A stretch of 64,000 nt of DNA from Agrobacterium pusense (GTDB lineage: Bacteria; Pseudomonadota; Alphaproteobacteria; Rhizobiales; Rhizobiaceae). This document shows, piece after piece, positions 28,084-37,635 of this stretch; within the stretch, counting starts at the first letter, position 1; every line of letters starts with the position of its first letter. The stretch spans positions 62,001-126,000 of the forward strand of contig NZ_FNBB01000008.1 of assembly GCF_900102105.1 (NCBI RefSeq), read 5' to 3'. The notes beneath the pieces were generated by a model. It was not told the origin of the DNA. It searched no databases and saw only the letters and a program-made list of their open reading frames with translations. A program made the translations under genes and the position numbers.

Positions 28084-28228
28084 ACCCCGCCAAATACCTC
28101 ATCCCGCAGTTGACGTTTTCCGTCATTTTGCCATTCTGTGACATTATGCATGTCGCTTGAAGCGCCGCCGTCAGCCCCGTGAAATCGCGGCGCGCTTTAT
28201 AACAGACGCAGGAGGCGATCACGGTTCG

Positions 28229-28987
28229 ATGAACACGCAGGCGACGCCCTCTCCACAATTCTATCTTACGGCGCCGGCCACCTGCCCCTATCTGCCGAAC
28301 CAGATGGAGCGGAAGGTCTTCACCCATCTGGTTGGCCCGCGCGCCTCGGAAATGAACGACCTTCTGACCCAGGGCGGTTTCAGGCGCTCGCAGAACATCG
28401 CCTATCGTCCGGCCTGCGAAAACTGCCGCGCCTGTGTATCCGTGCGGATCCTGACCGAGCAGTTTCAACCGACAAAATCGATGCGACGCGTTCTTGCCGC
28501 CAACAAGGATGTCGTCGCCACGGTGCATGCGGCCGAACCCTCCACCGAACAATTCGCCCTGTTTCGCCGCTACCTCGACCACCGCCACCAGTCTGGCGGC
28601 ATGTCCGACATGTCGGCGCTGGATTATGCGATCATGGTGGAAGACACACATGTGAACACCCGCATCATCGAATACCGCGTCCGCGAGCCCGGCTCCGGCA
28701 TCGATTCCAGCAAACGCGGCGAGCTTCTGGCTGTGGCGCTCAGCGACGTGATGAGCGACGGCCTGTCGATGGTCTATTCCTTCTTCAATCCGGAACTCGA
28801 GAAGCGCTCGCTTGGCACCTACATGATCATCGATCATATCACCCGCACCCACGCGCTCGGCCTGCCACACGTCTATCTCGGCTATTGGGTCGATGGCTCT
28901 GAAAAGATGGGCTATAAGACCCGCTACCACCCGCAGGAGCATCTGACGCCGCGCGGGTGGGAAGTTTATACGCCGGATCCAGTTTGA
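28229..28987 (+). CDS. bpt: Aspartate/glutamate leucyltransferase Bpt (arginyltransferase family)
   Basis: 252-aa enzyme of the bacterial N-end rule that adds Leu from Leu-tRNA to proteins starting with Asp or Glu, marking them for ClpS/ClpAP. The N-terminal domain has [16 protein letters not shown] and the paired Cys in [14 protein letters not shown]. The C-terminal acyltransferase part has [20 protein letters not shown] and [16 protein letters not shown] chose ATG 28229, where the family begins ([11 protein letters not shown]). GGAGG is 13 nt upstream, a long spacing. An in-frame ATG at 28157 is less likely. Confidence 0.9.
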   Translation: MNTQATPSPQFYLTAPATCPYLPNQMERKVFTHLVGPRASEMNDLLTQGGFRRSQNIAYRPACENCRACVSVRILTEQFQPTKSMRRVLAANKDVVATVHAAEPSTEQFALFRRYLDHRHQSGGMSDMSALDYAIMVEDTHVNTRIIEYRVREPGSGIDSSKRGELLAVALSDVMSDGLSMVYSFFNPELEKRSLGTYMIIDHITRTHALGLPHVYLGYWVDGSEKMGYKTRYHPQEHLTPRGWEVYTPDPV

Positions 28988-29025
28988 TCGAAATATTGCA
29001 ACTACGTTGCGACAGAGACTCAGCA

Positions 29026-29048
29026 ATGTTATAACGCCGTTATAACAT
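29026..29048 (+). promoter_or_regulatory. Perfect palindromic operator upstream of the AbrB-Doc pair
   Basis: Two 10-bp arms, ATGTTATAAC and GTTATAACAT, are perfect inverted repeats around a GCC spacer. The site ends 13 bp before the antitoxin ATG at 29062 and just before its GGAG ribosome site. Toxin-antitoxin operons are usually repressed by their antitoxin binding such a palindrome. The two TATAAC copies may also serve as -10 elements. Confidence 0.82.
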
Positions 29049-29061
29049 GGAGTCTCTAGCA

Positions 29062-29283
29062 ATGAACGTGACGGTCCGCAGAATTGGTAATTCCGAAGGC
29101 ATCATTATCCCCAAGGAAGTTCTGGAACGCATGGGCGTTAAGGCAGGCGACACGCTTGATCTTAACGAAAGCAACGGTGAACTGCGTGTGCGCGTTGCAG
29201 ACGAAGCCTTCGCACGTCAACTAGAACATGCACGTATCTTTATGGATAAATACAAGGTAGCCTTGAAGAAACTTGCTGAATGA
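29062..29283 (+). CDS. AbrB/MazE-type antitoxin
   Basis: 73-aa swapped-hairpin DNA-binding protein: VTVRRIGNSEGIIIPKEVLE followed by MGVKAGDTLDL is the SpoVT/AbrB fold of MazE-like antitoxins. The C-terminal tail (about residues 52-73) is charged and probably wraps the toxin. ATG 29062 has GGAG 9 nt upstream. An ATG at 29047 would place the start inside the operator. Its stop overlaps the toxin start (ATGA), so the two are translationally coupled. Confidence 0.9.
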   Translation: MNVTVRRIGNSEGIIIPKEVLERMGVKAGDTLDLNESNGELRVRVADEAFARQLEHARIFMDKYKVALKKLAE

Positions 29284-29669
29284 CAGAGTTTATTTTCCTA
29301 GACGTCAAGACCGTCAAGCAGCTCCACAAAATGCAAATCGACAATTTCGGGGGCATTCATGGACTGCGTGATGAGGGCATGCTGGATTCAGCCTTAAACC
29401 GACCCATCAACAAAGCTGGCTATGGCGGCAACCACGTCTGCGATCTCGCGGCGGCCTATCTTTTTGGACTGGCGAGAAATCATGCGTTTCTGGATGGCAA
29501 TAAGCGGATCGCTATCGTGACCGCCGGTGTTTTCCTGATGGAAAACGGCTTCATGATCCAAACGGAAGAAGCACATCTCTACCAATTCGTTATGGCCGTC
29601 GCTTCTGAAGAGATCGATGAGGATGGCGTGAGCCGGTTCCTCAAAGATCATATCGTTCCATACCCGTAA
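29280..29669 (+). CDS. doc: Doc-family (Fic fold) toxin
   Basis: 129-aa toxin. The catalytic motif HAFLDGNKR (His68, Asp72, Lys75, Arg76) fits the Doc form H-x-F-x-D/N-A/G-NKR, which in phage P1 Doc phosphorylates elongation factor Tu. It differs from AMP-transferring Fic (HPFxxGNGR). The Doc N-terminal GLRDEGMLDSALNRP segment is present. Usual partner is Phd. Here an AbrB-type protein takes that place. It ends 3 bp before the convergent parC stop with no terminator seen. Confidence 0.92.
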   Translation: MTEFIFLDVKTVKQLHKMQIDNFGGIHGLRDEGMLDSALNRPINKAGYGGNHVCDLAAAYLFGLARNHAFLDGNKRIAIVTAGVFLMENGFMIQTEEAHLYQFVMAVASEEIDEDGVSRFLKDHIVPYP

Positions 29670-29672
29670 CTC

Positions 29673-31925
29673 TTACCCACCAAACTTTCCACTCCTCGGA
29701 AAGCCCTTCGGCACGGTGCGGCCTGCCGTTGCACGGTCGGCCAACCATTCGCGCAGTTCTTCACCCACCTTGTTGAAGAGACGCCCGGCCGTGTCGGACC
29801 AGCTGAGGCCGTCGGCAAGCGCGAAACATTTCACATCCACGACGCCGCCGTCCTTGTAACGCTGCAGGCGCACGCCCTTGCCGCGCGACATTTCCGGGAC
29901 CTGCGCCAGCGGGAACGCCAGGAGCTTGCGGTTTTCGCCGACGACAGCGACGTGGTCGCCGGTAACGGGAACCGCGAGCTTGGCCTCATCGGGCATGGAT
30001 ACGTTCATGATCTGCTTGCCCTTGCGGGTATTCGCCACCATTTCGCTTTCCGCTACGACGAAGCCATTCCCGGCCGTCGAAACGAGCAGCAGCTTGCGCG
30101 ACGGATCATGCACGAAGGCGGTGAGGACATCCTGATCGTTTTCCATATCGACCATGATGCGGATCGGCTCGCCATGGCCGCGTCCGCCCGGCAGCTTGTC
30201 GGCGCCGAGCGTATAGGCCTTACCGCCCGTCGTCAGCAGCAGCAGCTTGTCGGTCGTCTGCGCCGGGAATGCAAGCTTTGGACCGTCGCCTTCCTTGAAG
30301 GTCAGGGTCGAGGTGTCGGACATATGACCCTTCAGCGCCCGGATCCAGCCCTTCTGCGAGATAACGATGGTGACCGGTTCCTTTTCGATCATCGCCTGCT
30401 GAATGGCCTCGATATCGGCGTCAGGCGCGTCGGCAAACTGCGTGCGACGGCGGCCGAGTTCGGTCGCCTTGGCATATTTCTTTTTGACCTCGCCGATTTC
30501 CCAGGCGATGGTCTGCCACTGTTTGTCATCAGAGGCGATCAGCGCTTCGATCTCGGCCTTCTCATTCGTCAGTTCGTCGAATTCCTTGCGGATTTCGAAT
30601 TCCTCGAGCTTGCGCAGGTTGCGCAGCCGCATGTTGAGGATGGATTCGGCCTGCAGGTCCGTCAGCGACCATTTCGCCATCATCACCTGTTTCGGCTCAT
30701 CCTCCTCGCGGATGATGCGGATCACCTCATCAAGATTAAGATAAGCGACGAGCAGGCCGCCCAGAATTTCCAGTCTGCGATCAATTGCCGCCAGACGATG
30801 GCGCGAGCGGCGGACCAGCACGTCCTTGCGGTGCGCCAGCCACTCCGTCAGCACCTCGTTCAGCGCCATCACCTTCGGCACCTTGCCGAGCGACAGCACG
30901 TTCATGTTGAGCGGCAGGCGGCTCTCAAGATCGGAGAGACGGAACAGCGATTCCATCAACAGCGTCGCATCGACGGTGCGGCTCTTCGGCACCAGAACGA
31001 TACGCACATCTTCGGCGGACTCGTCTCTGACATCTTCGAGCAGCGGCAGCTTGCGCGCAATCAGCAGTTCGGCGATCTTTTCGATCAGGCGTGATTTCTG
31101 CACCTGGAACGGAATTTCGGTGATGACGATCTGATAACCGCCGCGCCCGAGGTCTTCCGTCTCCCATTTGGCGCGCACGCGGAAACCGCCGCGGCCGGTC
31201 TTGTAGGCATCGAGAATATTCTCGCGGCTTTCAACGATCACGCCGCCGGTCGGCAGGTCGGGACCGGGAATGAATTCCACCAGCTTTTCAACGGTCGCAT
31301 CGGGATGCTTGATGAGGTACAGCGCCGCGTCACACAGTTCATGCGCATTGTGCGGCGGGATCGACGTCGCCATGCCCACAGCGATGCCGGAAGCACCGTT
31401 CGCCAGCAGATTGGGGAAAGCGCCGGGCAATACCACGGGCTCGGAATTGGATTCGTCATAGGTGTCGCGGAAATCGACCGCGTCTTCCCCGATACCTTCC
31501 AGCAGAAGCTCGGCCACCGCCGTCATCTTGCTTTCGGTGTAACGCATGGCGGCGGGGCTATCACCGTCAATGTTACCGAAGTTGCCCTGCCCGTCGACCA
31601 GCGGATAACGCAGCGAGAAATCCTGCGCCAGACGCGCCAGCGCATCATAGATCGCCTGGTCGCCGTGGGGGTGGTAGTTACCCATCACCTCACCGACAAT
31701 CTTGGCACATTTGCGGAAGGCGGAATTGGGTCTCAGGCCCATTTCGCTCATCGCATAAACAATGCGGCGATGGACCGGCTTCAGGCCATCGCGAACATCC
31801 GGCAGCGCACGATGCATGATCGTGGACAAGGCGTAAGCGAGGTAGCGCTCTTCGAGCGCTGCCTTCAAATCGACCGGATGAATATTATCGTCTCCGCCGG
31901 ACGGAGGTACAAGATTTTTTCCCAT
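29673..31925 (-). CDS. parC: DNA topoisomerase IV subunit A
   Basis: 750-aa subunit that cuts and religates DNA to separate daughter chromosomes, acting with ParE. The N-terminal domain has [24 protein letters not shown] and the catalytic Tyr in [12 protein letters not shown]. The six-repeat C-terminal beta-pinwheel starts after about residue 490. The QRRTA-like quinolone region ([16 protein letters not shown]) lacks the GyrA box QRRGGKG, supporting ParC over GyrA. Stands alone on the minus strand. Confidence 0.95.
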   Translation of the reverse strand: MGKNLVPPSGGDDNIHPVDLKAALEERYLAYALSTIMHRALPDVRDGLKPVHRRIVYAMSEMGLRPNSAFRKCAKIVGEVMGNYHPHGDQAIYDALARLAQDFSLRYPLVDGQGNFGNIDGDSPAAMRYTESKMTAVAELLLEGIGEDAVDFRDTYDESNSEPVVLPGAFPNLLANGASGIAVGMATSIPPHNAHELCDAALYLIKHPDATVEKLVEFIPGPDLPTGGVIVESRENILDAYKTGRGGFRVRAKWETEDLGRGGYQIVITEIPFQVQKSRLIEKIAELLIARKLPLLEDVRDESAEDVRIVLVPKSRTVDATLLMESLFRLSDLESRLPLNMNVLSLGKVPKVMALNEVLTEWLAHRKDVLVRRSRHRLAAIDRRLEILGGLLVAYLNLDEVIRIIREEDEPKQVMMAKWSLTDLQAESILNMRLRNLRKLEEFEIRKEFDELTNEKAEIEALIASDDKQWQTIAWEIGEVKKKYAKATELGRRRTQFADAPDADIEAIQQAMIEKEPVTIVISQKGWIRALKGHMSDTSTLTFKEGDGPKLAFPAQTTDKLLLLTTGGKAYTLGADKLPGGRGHGEPIRIMVDMENDQDVLTAFVHDPSRKLLLVSTAGNGFVVAESEMVANTRKGKQIMNVSMPDEAKLAVPVTGDHVAVVGENRKLLAFPLAQVPEMSRGKGVRLQRYKDGGVVDVKCFALADGLSWSDTAGRLFNKVGEELREWLADRATAGRTVPKGFPRSGKFGG

Positions 31926-32154
31926 GGTGCTTGACTAGCGGAAATGGCGATTCCCGGCAAGAAACACAGGGGTCGCGGCTGTGGATGAAACCAGCCCTTC
32001 CATGCGGTTTTTTGTTAACCGCGCTGCAAATGCCGCAATGCCGCCGTCATGGGAATCGATCTAAATACCCTAGACCTTTGATTATCAGCGAATATAAGTA
32101 TCACCATTAGCATTAAGGCTCGGTTTGCAGCCGTACGTTGAGGGAAGAAACATC

Positions 32155-33345
32155 ATGAGACTGAAATCCACCCGGCAGGTTCTTTTTGCGAGCGCCGCGC
32201 TTCTTGCCCTTTCCGCGCCGGCTTTCGCGCTGGATGGTGGGGATGTGCTGAAGAAGATCAATGCGGCCTATGCCGCGCAGGGCGGTCAAATTGATGCAGG
32301 CTCCGTCGCCCTCAACGGCTCGACGGTCACGCTGAACGACGTGACCCTCAGTGCCGCTGCCGACCCGGCCAAGAAAATCCCGGTTGGCAATATCACGCTT
32401 GATGGCGTCGAGGAAAACAACGGCGGCTACAAGATCAAGAACGCCCGCTTCGACAATATCGACTACAAGCAGGACAAGGTCGAGATCAAGGCCAGCGACA
32501 TCTACATGTCCGGCCTCGTCATCCCCGCTGATGCCACCACCGGCACCGTCGATGCGCTGATGTTCTACGACGAAGCCCATAGCGGCCCGATTACTGTTTC
32601 CGTTGACGGCAAGCAGGCTTTCTCGCTTGAGGAAACCAGCGCGACGATGTCGGTCAGCGACGACAAGAACTCGATCGGCTTTGACCTTGACGCCTCCGGC
32701 TTCAAGGCCGACCTCAGCGACGTCACCGACCCCGCCACCAAGGATGCAATCGAAAAACTGAAGCTGCAGGCACTTTCCGGCGACATGACCATGAGCGGCA
32801 GCTGGGAAGTGGCTTCCGGCACTGTTGATGTCGAGGAATACGCGATCGACCTCGATGATGTCGGCCGCCTGAACATGTCGTTCGGTTTCTCCGGCTATAC
32901 GCTCGCCTTCATCAAGTCGATGCAGGAAACGGTGAAAGCGCAGGCTGCCAACCCGAACAAGGAACAGGCAGACCAGGCCGCGAGCCTTGCCATGCTCGGC
33001 CTGATGCAGCAACTCTCCTTCGTCAACGCCGAGATCAGCTTCGAAGACGCCAGCATCACCAAGCGCGCGATCGATTATGCGGCGAGCCAGCAGGGTATGA
33101 CGGGCGACCAGCTTGCACAGACCATCAAGGGCATGGCGCCGATCATGATGGCCTCGCTCAACGTTCCCGAATTGCAGAACATGGTGTCGGCGGCGATCAA
33201 CACCTATATCGACGATCCGAAGAACTTCTCGATCACGGCAGCGCCGGAAAAGCCGGTCCCCTTCCCCATGATCATGGGCGCTGCCATGGGCGCGCCGAAC
33301 ACCTTGCCGAAAATGCTCGGCGTCACGGTGACGGCAAACGAATAA
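32155..33345 (+). CDS. Secreted protein of unknown function
   Basis: 396 aa with a clear Sec signal peptide (RLKSTRQ, hydrophobic core, APAFALDG with cleavage after AFA). The mature part is rich in Asp, Ala and short beta-like stretches, for example GSVALNGSTVTLNDVTL and VGNITLDGVEE, reminiscent of AsmA/YdgA-like periplasmic proteins. No known motif can be named. ATG 32155 has AGGGA 9 nt upstream. A terminator follows. No partner gene is apparent: parC diverges, creD converges. Confidence 0.8.
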   Translation: MRLKSTRQVLFASAALLALSAPAFALDGGDVLKKINAAYAAQGGQIDAGSVALNGSTVTLNDVTLSAAADPAKKIPVGNITLDGVEENNGGYKIKNARFDNIDYKQDKVEIKASDIYMSGLVIPADATTGTVDALMFYDEAHSGPITVSVDGKQAFSLEETSATMSVSDDKNSIGFDLDASGFKADLSDVTDPATKDAIEKLKLQALSGDMTMSGSWEVASGTVDVEEYAIDLDDVGRLNMSFGFSGYTLAFIKSMQETVKAQAANPNKEQADQAASLAMLGLMQQLSFVNAEISFEDASITKRAIDYAASQQGMTGDQLAQTIKGMAPIMMASLNVPELQNMVSAAINTYIDDPKNFSITAAPEKPVPFPMIMGAAMGAPNTLPKMLGVTVTANE

Positions 33346-33353
33346 GACTAAAG

Positions 33354-33385
33354 AGCCCCGGTCCATTGCACCGGGGCTTTCCTTT
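33354..33385 (+). terminator. Intrinsic terminator after the secreted protein gene
   Basis: A 9-bp perfect stem (AGCCCCGGT with ACCGGGGCT) with a 7-nt loop is followed by TTCCTTTT, starting 9 bp after the stop codon. Confidence 0.9.
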
Positions 33386-33495
33386 TGTGCTCAATTAACA
33401 TCCGGGAATGTCGTCAGCTCCCGATAACTTATCTCACGATCAACGCCAAAAGCGGGTCGCAGCTTGCGTCCCGCTTTTGGGGGCGGCAGTGGCAC

Positions 33496-34947
33496 TCAGG
33501 CCGTTTCGCCCTGTGCGATTATCCTGCCCTCACCTGCAGTGCCCGCTCCCCACCAGTCAACGCGGCGCGTCGCAAACATTGTGGCGGCTATGGCGATGAA
33601 CGAGATTACCGCGCCGGCCAACAGCGCATATTCATCTTCATTCAGCACCAGATACATGACGCTGTAGGCGAGTGAGAGCACGCCGAACAGGGCAATGCCG
33701 TTCCTTCGGCTACGGGTTGCGCTGCCGAGATAAAAGGAGATCAGGACCGCTGTTGAAAGTGCGGCGGCGACATAAGCAATGGTGAATCCCGTGTGCTCCG
33801 AAAGCGCCAGGAGAAGTACATAAAAAACGATCAGCGCCAGCCCTGTCAGCACATATTGTAGCCAGTGCACGATGGTGCCGCCCTTGAGTTCGACGATAAA
33901 GACGGCAAGGAAAACGAGAGAGATGAACCCGATCGAATATTTCAGTGTCCGCGCGATGATCTGGTAAAATTTCACTGGCTCTACGAGATTGATTGTCATC
34001 AGACTGTTGGAGAGCGGCAATCGCGGGCCTTCAACAACCCGATCCAAGCCCCGTGCGAGATACGGAATGGTCCAACTGGCATTGAACTCCGTGGCGGTGA
34101 TCGTTTTTTCCTCCGGCAAAAACAGGCCTTCGAAACCCGGATGTGGCCAATTGGCTTTTGCGGCAAAACTCGTCGTCTGACCTGCCGGCGCGACGGCGAA
34201 ACTGCCCGACCCGTTCAGCGAAAAGGCGATATCGAAGGCAAAGCCGGTTTCAATGAGGCTTCTGTCAATCTGCCTATGCACTCCGGCATCGGACATCATT
34301 CGCGCCTGCGGGTCGTCATGCGTTGCCGTTGCGGACATGTCCCGCATGCCGGGATCAAATGGCAGAACGGGCCCGCCGTCTATCCGGACCCCTGCGCTGG
34401 ACCGGATGCCTGTCATGTCAGCGATATTGAGAACCAGGACGGCGTTATCGAGACGGGGCGTGCCAGCAAAACGGGCGAGATCCGTCAGGATGCCGGAACC
34501 AAAGCGACCGGCAAGCGCGAGATCGCCTTTATAAACGGGCAAGCTATAGATCGACAGCTGCTTTTCCTCGGTCTTGAGATCAGCCGTGACCTTTAGTGTT
34601 TCCGGCATGACAAGCACCCATTCCGTCACACGATCAACGACGCTTTGGCCATTGACCTCGCGGCGGCGTTCCACATCGAAGGGCACGGCAAGATAAGGTC
34701 CATTCACCACCTGATCGCCACCCCATCCATGGGCGATCCGTCCGGATACCTCTTGTGCACGCGAGGCGCGTTCTTCCGTCAATGCCCAGACCAGCAGGAG
34801 CGGCACCAGCAAGACCATCGAAATGAAGCCGATCATGACAAATTTCGCGCCCGGCGAGCGCAGCCCGGCCGCGAAATGAGTGCGGTGCGTGGCCGGATGC
34901 ATATGCCCGGCCGCGATGGCAGGGTCTTTTTCCGTTTGATGAACCAT
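33496..34947 (-). CDS. creD: Inner membrane protein CreD
   Basis: 483-aa member of the CreD (cell envelope integrity) family. One N-terminal helix (about 37-57) is followed by a large periplasmic domain with PYLAVPFDVERRREV. Four or five closely spaced C-terminal helices follow (YSIGFISLVFLAVFIVELKGG onward), ending at about 470. ATG 34947 has AAGGA upstream. An in-frame start at 35010 lacks family support. No creBC genes are adjacent, so its control here is unknown. Confidence 0.88.
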   Translation of the reverse strand: MVHQTEKDPAIAAGHMHPATHRTHFAAGLRSPGAKFVMIGFISMVLLVPLLLVWALTEERASRAQEVSGRIAHGWGGDQVVNGPYLAVPFDVERRREVNGQSVVDRVTEWVLVMPETLKVTADLKTEEKQLSIYSLPVYKGDLALAGRFGSGILTDLARFAGTPRLDNAVLVLNIADMTGIRSSAGVRIDGGPVLPFDPGMRDMSATATHDDPQARMMSDAGVHRQIDRSLIETGFAFDIAFSLNGSGSFAVAPAGQTTSFAAKANWPHPGFEGLFLPEEKTITATEFNASWTIPYLARGLDRVVEGPRLPLSNSLMTINLVEPVKFYQIIARTLKYSIGFISLVFLAVFIVELKGGTIVHWLQYVLTGLALIVFYVLLLALSEHTGFTIAYVAAALSTAVLISFYLGSATRSRRNGIALFGVLSLAYSVMYLVLNEDEYALLAGAVISFIAIAATMFATRRVDWWGAGTAGEGRIIAQGETA

Positions 34948-35177
34948 TCTGAAATCCTTACCAATATTATCGCGCGAACCGGATTCAACGTTCGGTCGGC
35001 GCCGTCCCAAGTTTAAAATCTGCGTTAGACTTGCATCCTCCTGGTGGACGCAGGGCTATACTGGGATCGGATTTCGGCTGATTATGTGCGGAAGTGGGTT
35101 CGACTCGCGGTAAAATTGTGTCTTTGCCGCGTTCGCGAGAAAAAGACGGAAAATTCCTCATCCACCAGTGGTGACGG

Positions 35178-35654
35178 CTAGAGTTTCAGCCGTTCGCGAA
35201 AGAAGACCAGCGCTACGGTGACACCGGTCGCGACACCCACGATCACGTCGATGAAGCGGACAAGGCCGGCAACCTGCGGCCCCATGAGGAGCACGAGCAT
35301 GGCGGAAGCACCAGCCTGTATCGGTACGACTGGCGGCAGGCCGAACATGGAGGCGAGGATCATGGCGATGAAGGTCGCCGAGGCCAGCCTGATTTCGGCG
35401 AAATCATGCGGGACCAGGAGGGCTATTTCCCCGACGAGAATGCCGACGGTGACGCCCACCATCAAGCCGAGGCCCTGACGAACATGGCTTGGAATTCCCG
35501 GCGCCAGACAAATGAGCGCGCTGATCGCTGCGAAGACGGGTTGCGGATGGCCTAGCCAGCGATGCGCGACCCAGAACGCAAAAGCGGCCGCAAGTGCGGC
35601 CGCCAATGCACGGGTGAAGGCTGCGCGAACACGGTCGAGCAGCGTCTTCAACAC
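35178..35654 (-). CDS. FUSC-like membrane protein
   Basis: 158-aa protein with four or five helices in FUSC/aromatic-acid-exporter style: RALAAALAAAFAFWVAH, PVFAAISALICLAPG, RQGLGLMVGVTVGILVGE, then VVPIQAGASAMLVLL. It is much shorter than full-length exporters (no cytoplasmic domain). I start at GTG 35654, 2 bp after the aspS stop. The open frame continues upstream inside aspS but only as an overlap. It probably follows aspS in one transcript. Substrate unknown. Confidence 0.8.
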   Translation of the reverse strand: MLKTLLDRVRAAFTRALAAALAAAFAFWVAHRWLGHPQPVFAAISALICLAPGIPSHVRQGLGLMVGVTVGILVGEIALLVPHDFAEIRLASATFIAMILASMFGLPPVVPIQAGASAMLVLLMGPQVAGLVRFIDVIVGVATGVTVALVFFRERLKL

Positions 35655-35656
35655 GA

Positions 35657-37444
35657 TCAGTCTTTCTTGGACGGAACGACGCGCAGCGCCAGTTCGCGAA
35701 GCTGCGTCGGCGTTGCCGGCGACGGCGCGTTCATAAGGAGGTCCTGCGCCTGCTGGTTCATCGGGAACAGCGTGATTTCGCGCAGGTTCTTCGCACCGAC
35801 CAGCAGCATGACCACACGGTCGATACCGAAAGCGCAACCGCCATGCGGAGGCGCGCCATACTGGAAGGCGCGGTAGAGACCGCCGAAGCGCTCTTCAACG
35901 TCGGTCTGCGACAGGCCAACCTTTTCGAAAGCCTTGACCATCAACTCGGGCGACTGGTTACGGATCGAACCGGAGGCGATTTCGAAGCCGTTGCAGACGG
36001 CGTCGTACTGGAAGGCCTTGATGGAGAGCGGGTCCTGCCCTTCCAGCGCTTCCAGACCACCCTGCGGCATGGAGAAGGGGTTGTGGGCGAAATCGATCTT
36101 CTTTTCTTCTTCGTTGTATTCGAAGAAGGGGAAGTCGACGATCCAGCACATTTCGAAGCGGTCGCGATCGATCAGGTTCAGTTCATCGGCAGCGCGGGTG
36201 CGCGCCTCACCGGCAAACTTGTAGAACTTGGCGGGATCACCGGCGACGAAGAAGCAGGCATCACCTGCCTCGAGGCCGAGCTGCTGGCGCAGCGCCTCGG
36301 TGCGTTCCTCGCCAATGTTCTTGGCGAGCGGACCGGAACCGCCGACCTTGCCGTCCTCTTCCTTCCAGAAGATGTAACCGAGGCCGGGCTGACCCTGAGA
36401 CTGCGCCCAGGCGTTCATGCGGTCGCAGAATGCGCGCGAACCGCCGGTCTTGGCCGGAATTGCCCAGACCTGAACCTTCGGGTTGGAGGCGATCATGTTC
36501 GCGAAGACCTTGAAACCCGAACCATCGAAATGTTCGGTCACGGCCTGCATGACGATCGGGTTGCGCAGGTCCGGCTTGTCGGAGCCGTATTTGCGGATCG
36601 CTTCATCATAGGGAATGCGCGGCCACTCTTTGGTGACAGGCTTGCCTTCGGCAAACTTTTCGAAGACGGCAGTCATCATCGGCTCCATCGTGGTCCAGAC
36701 ATCTTCCTGGGTCACGAAGCTCATTTCGACGTCGAGCTGGTAGAATTCGCCCGGCAGGCGGTCGGCGCGCGGGTCTTCATCGCGGAAGCACGGCGCGATC
36801 TGGAAGTAACGGTCGAAACCCGCCACCATCAGAAGCTGCTTGTACTGCTGCGGCGCCTGCGGCAGCGCGAAGAACTTGCCCTCATGAATACGCGACGGCA
36901 CGAGGAAGTCGCGTGCACCTTCCGGCGAGGAGGCCGTGAGGATCGGCGTCGTATATTCGGCAAAGCCGGCATCGGCCATGCCGGTGCGCATGGCGGAGAT
37001 GATCTGCGTGCGCTTGACAATGTTCTTGTGCAGCGTTTCGCGGCGCAGGTCGAGGAAGCGGTACTTCAGGCGAACGTCTTCCGGATAGTCAGGCTCACCG
37101 AAGACCGGCAGCGGCAGTTCCTTGGCGACGCCGAGAACCTCGATCTCCTGAGCGTAAAGTTCGATCTCGCCGGTCGCCATGCCCTTGTTGACGGTGTCTT
37201 CCGAACGCGCCTTGACGAGGCCGTCGATGCGGATGACCCATTCGCCGCGCACGGTTTCCGCAACCTTGAAAGCCGGGCTGTCAGGATCGGCAACCACCTG
37301 GGTGATGCCGTAATGGTCGCGAAGGTCGATGAAGAGAACGCCGCCATGATCTCGCACGCGATGAACCCAACCGGAAAGGCGAACGGTTTCGCCGACGTCG
37401 GACTTGCGGAGAGCGGCACAGGTGTGGCTGCGGTAACGATGCAT
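35657..37444 (-). CDS. aspS: Aspartyl-tRNA synthetase
   Basis: 595-aa class II synthetase. The N-terminal OB fold has [26 protein letters not shown]. Motif 2 is in [20 protein letters not shown], and motif 3 is [14 protein letters not shown] near the C-terminus. The bacterial GAD insertion domain is present in the middle. ATG 37444 has AGGAT about 8 nt upstream, and the family starts at MHRYRSHTC. Whether it also charges tRNA-Asn depends on a gatCAB system not seen here. Confidence 0.96.
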   Translation of the reverse strand: MHRYRSHTCAALRKSDVGETVRLSGWVHRVRDHGGVLFIDLRDHYGITQVVADPDSPAFKVAETVRGEWVIRIDGLVKARSEDTVNKGMATGEIELYAQEIEVLGVAKELPLPVFGEPDYPEDVRLKYRFLDLRRETLHKNIVKRTQIISAMRTGMADAGFAEYTTPILTASSPEGARDFLVPSRIHEGKFFALPQAPQQYKQLLMVAGFDRYFQIAPCFRDEDPRADRLPGEFYQLDVEMSFVTQEDVWTTMEPMMTAVFEKFAEGKPVTKEWPRIPYDEAIRKYGSDKPDLRNPIVMQAVTEHFDGSGFKVFANMIASNPKVQVWAIPAKTGGSRAFCDRMNAWAQSQGQPGLGYIFWKEEDGKVGGSGPLAKNIGEERTEALRQQLGLEAGDACFFVAGDPAKFYKFAGEARTRAADELNLIDRDRFEMCWIVDFPFFEYNEEEKKIDFAHNPFSMPQGGLEALEGQDPLSIKAFQYDAVCNGFEIASGSIRNQSPELMVKAFEKVGLSQTDVEERFGGLYRAFQYGAPPHGGCAFGIDRVVMLLVGAKNLREITLFPMNQQAQDLLMNAPSPATPTQLRELALRVVPSKKD

Positions 37445-37635
37445 TTTTTTATCCTGGAACGTGTCGTGGGCCTGTTGGAGGCCAGATGGGCGGCACTGTC
37501 GAAATTTGCCGGAAAAGCGCATGGCCAGCCTGATTTGTCAAGGCAAAGCGCAACAATGTCGCCTTCAGCCTGTCCTTTCCCCCGCCTTGGCTTTAGATAG
37601 TGCATATTCAGCCCGCCAAACCGAGTCGGCCCGCA

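Noticed and set aside
35843-37600. 585-codon plus-strand frame antisense to aspS
   Set aside because: Shadow frame. The aspS product matches class II motifs along its full length.
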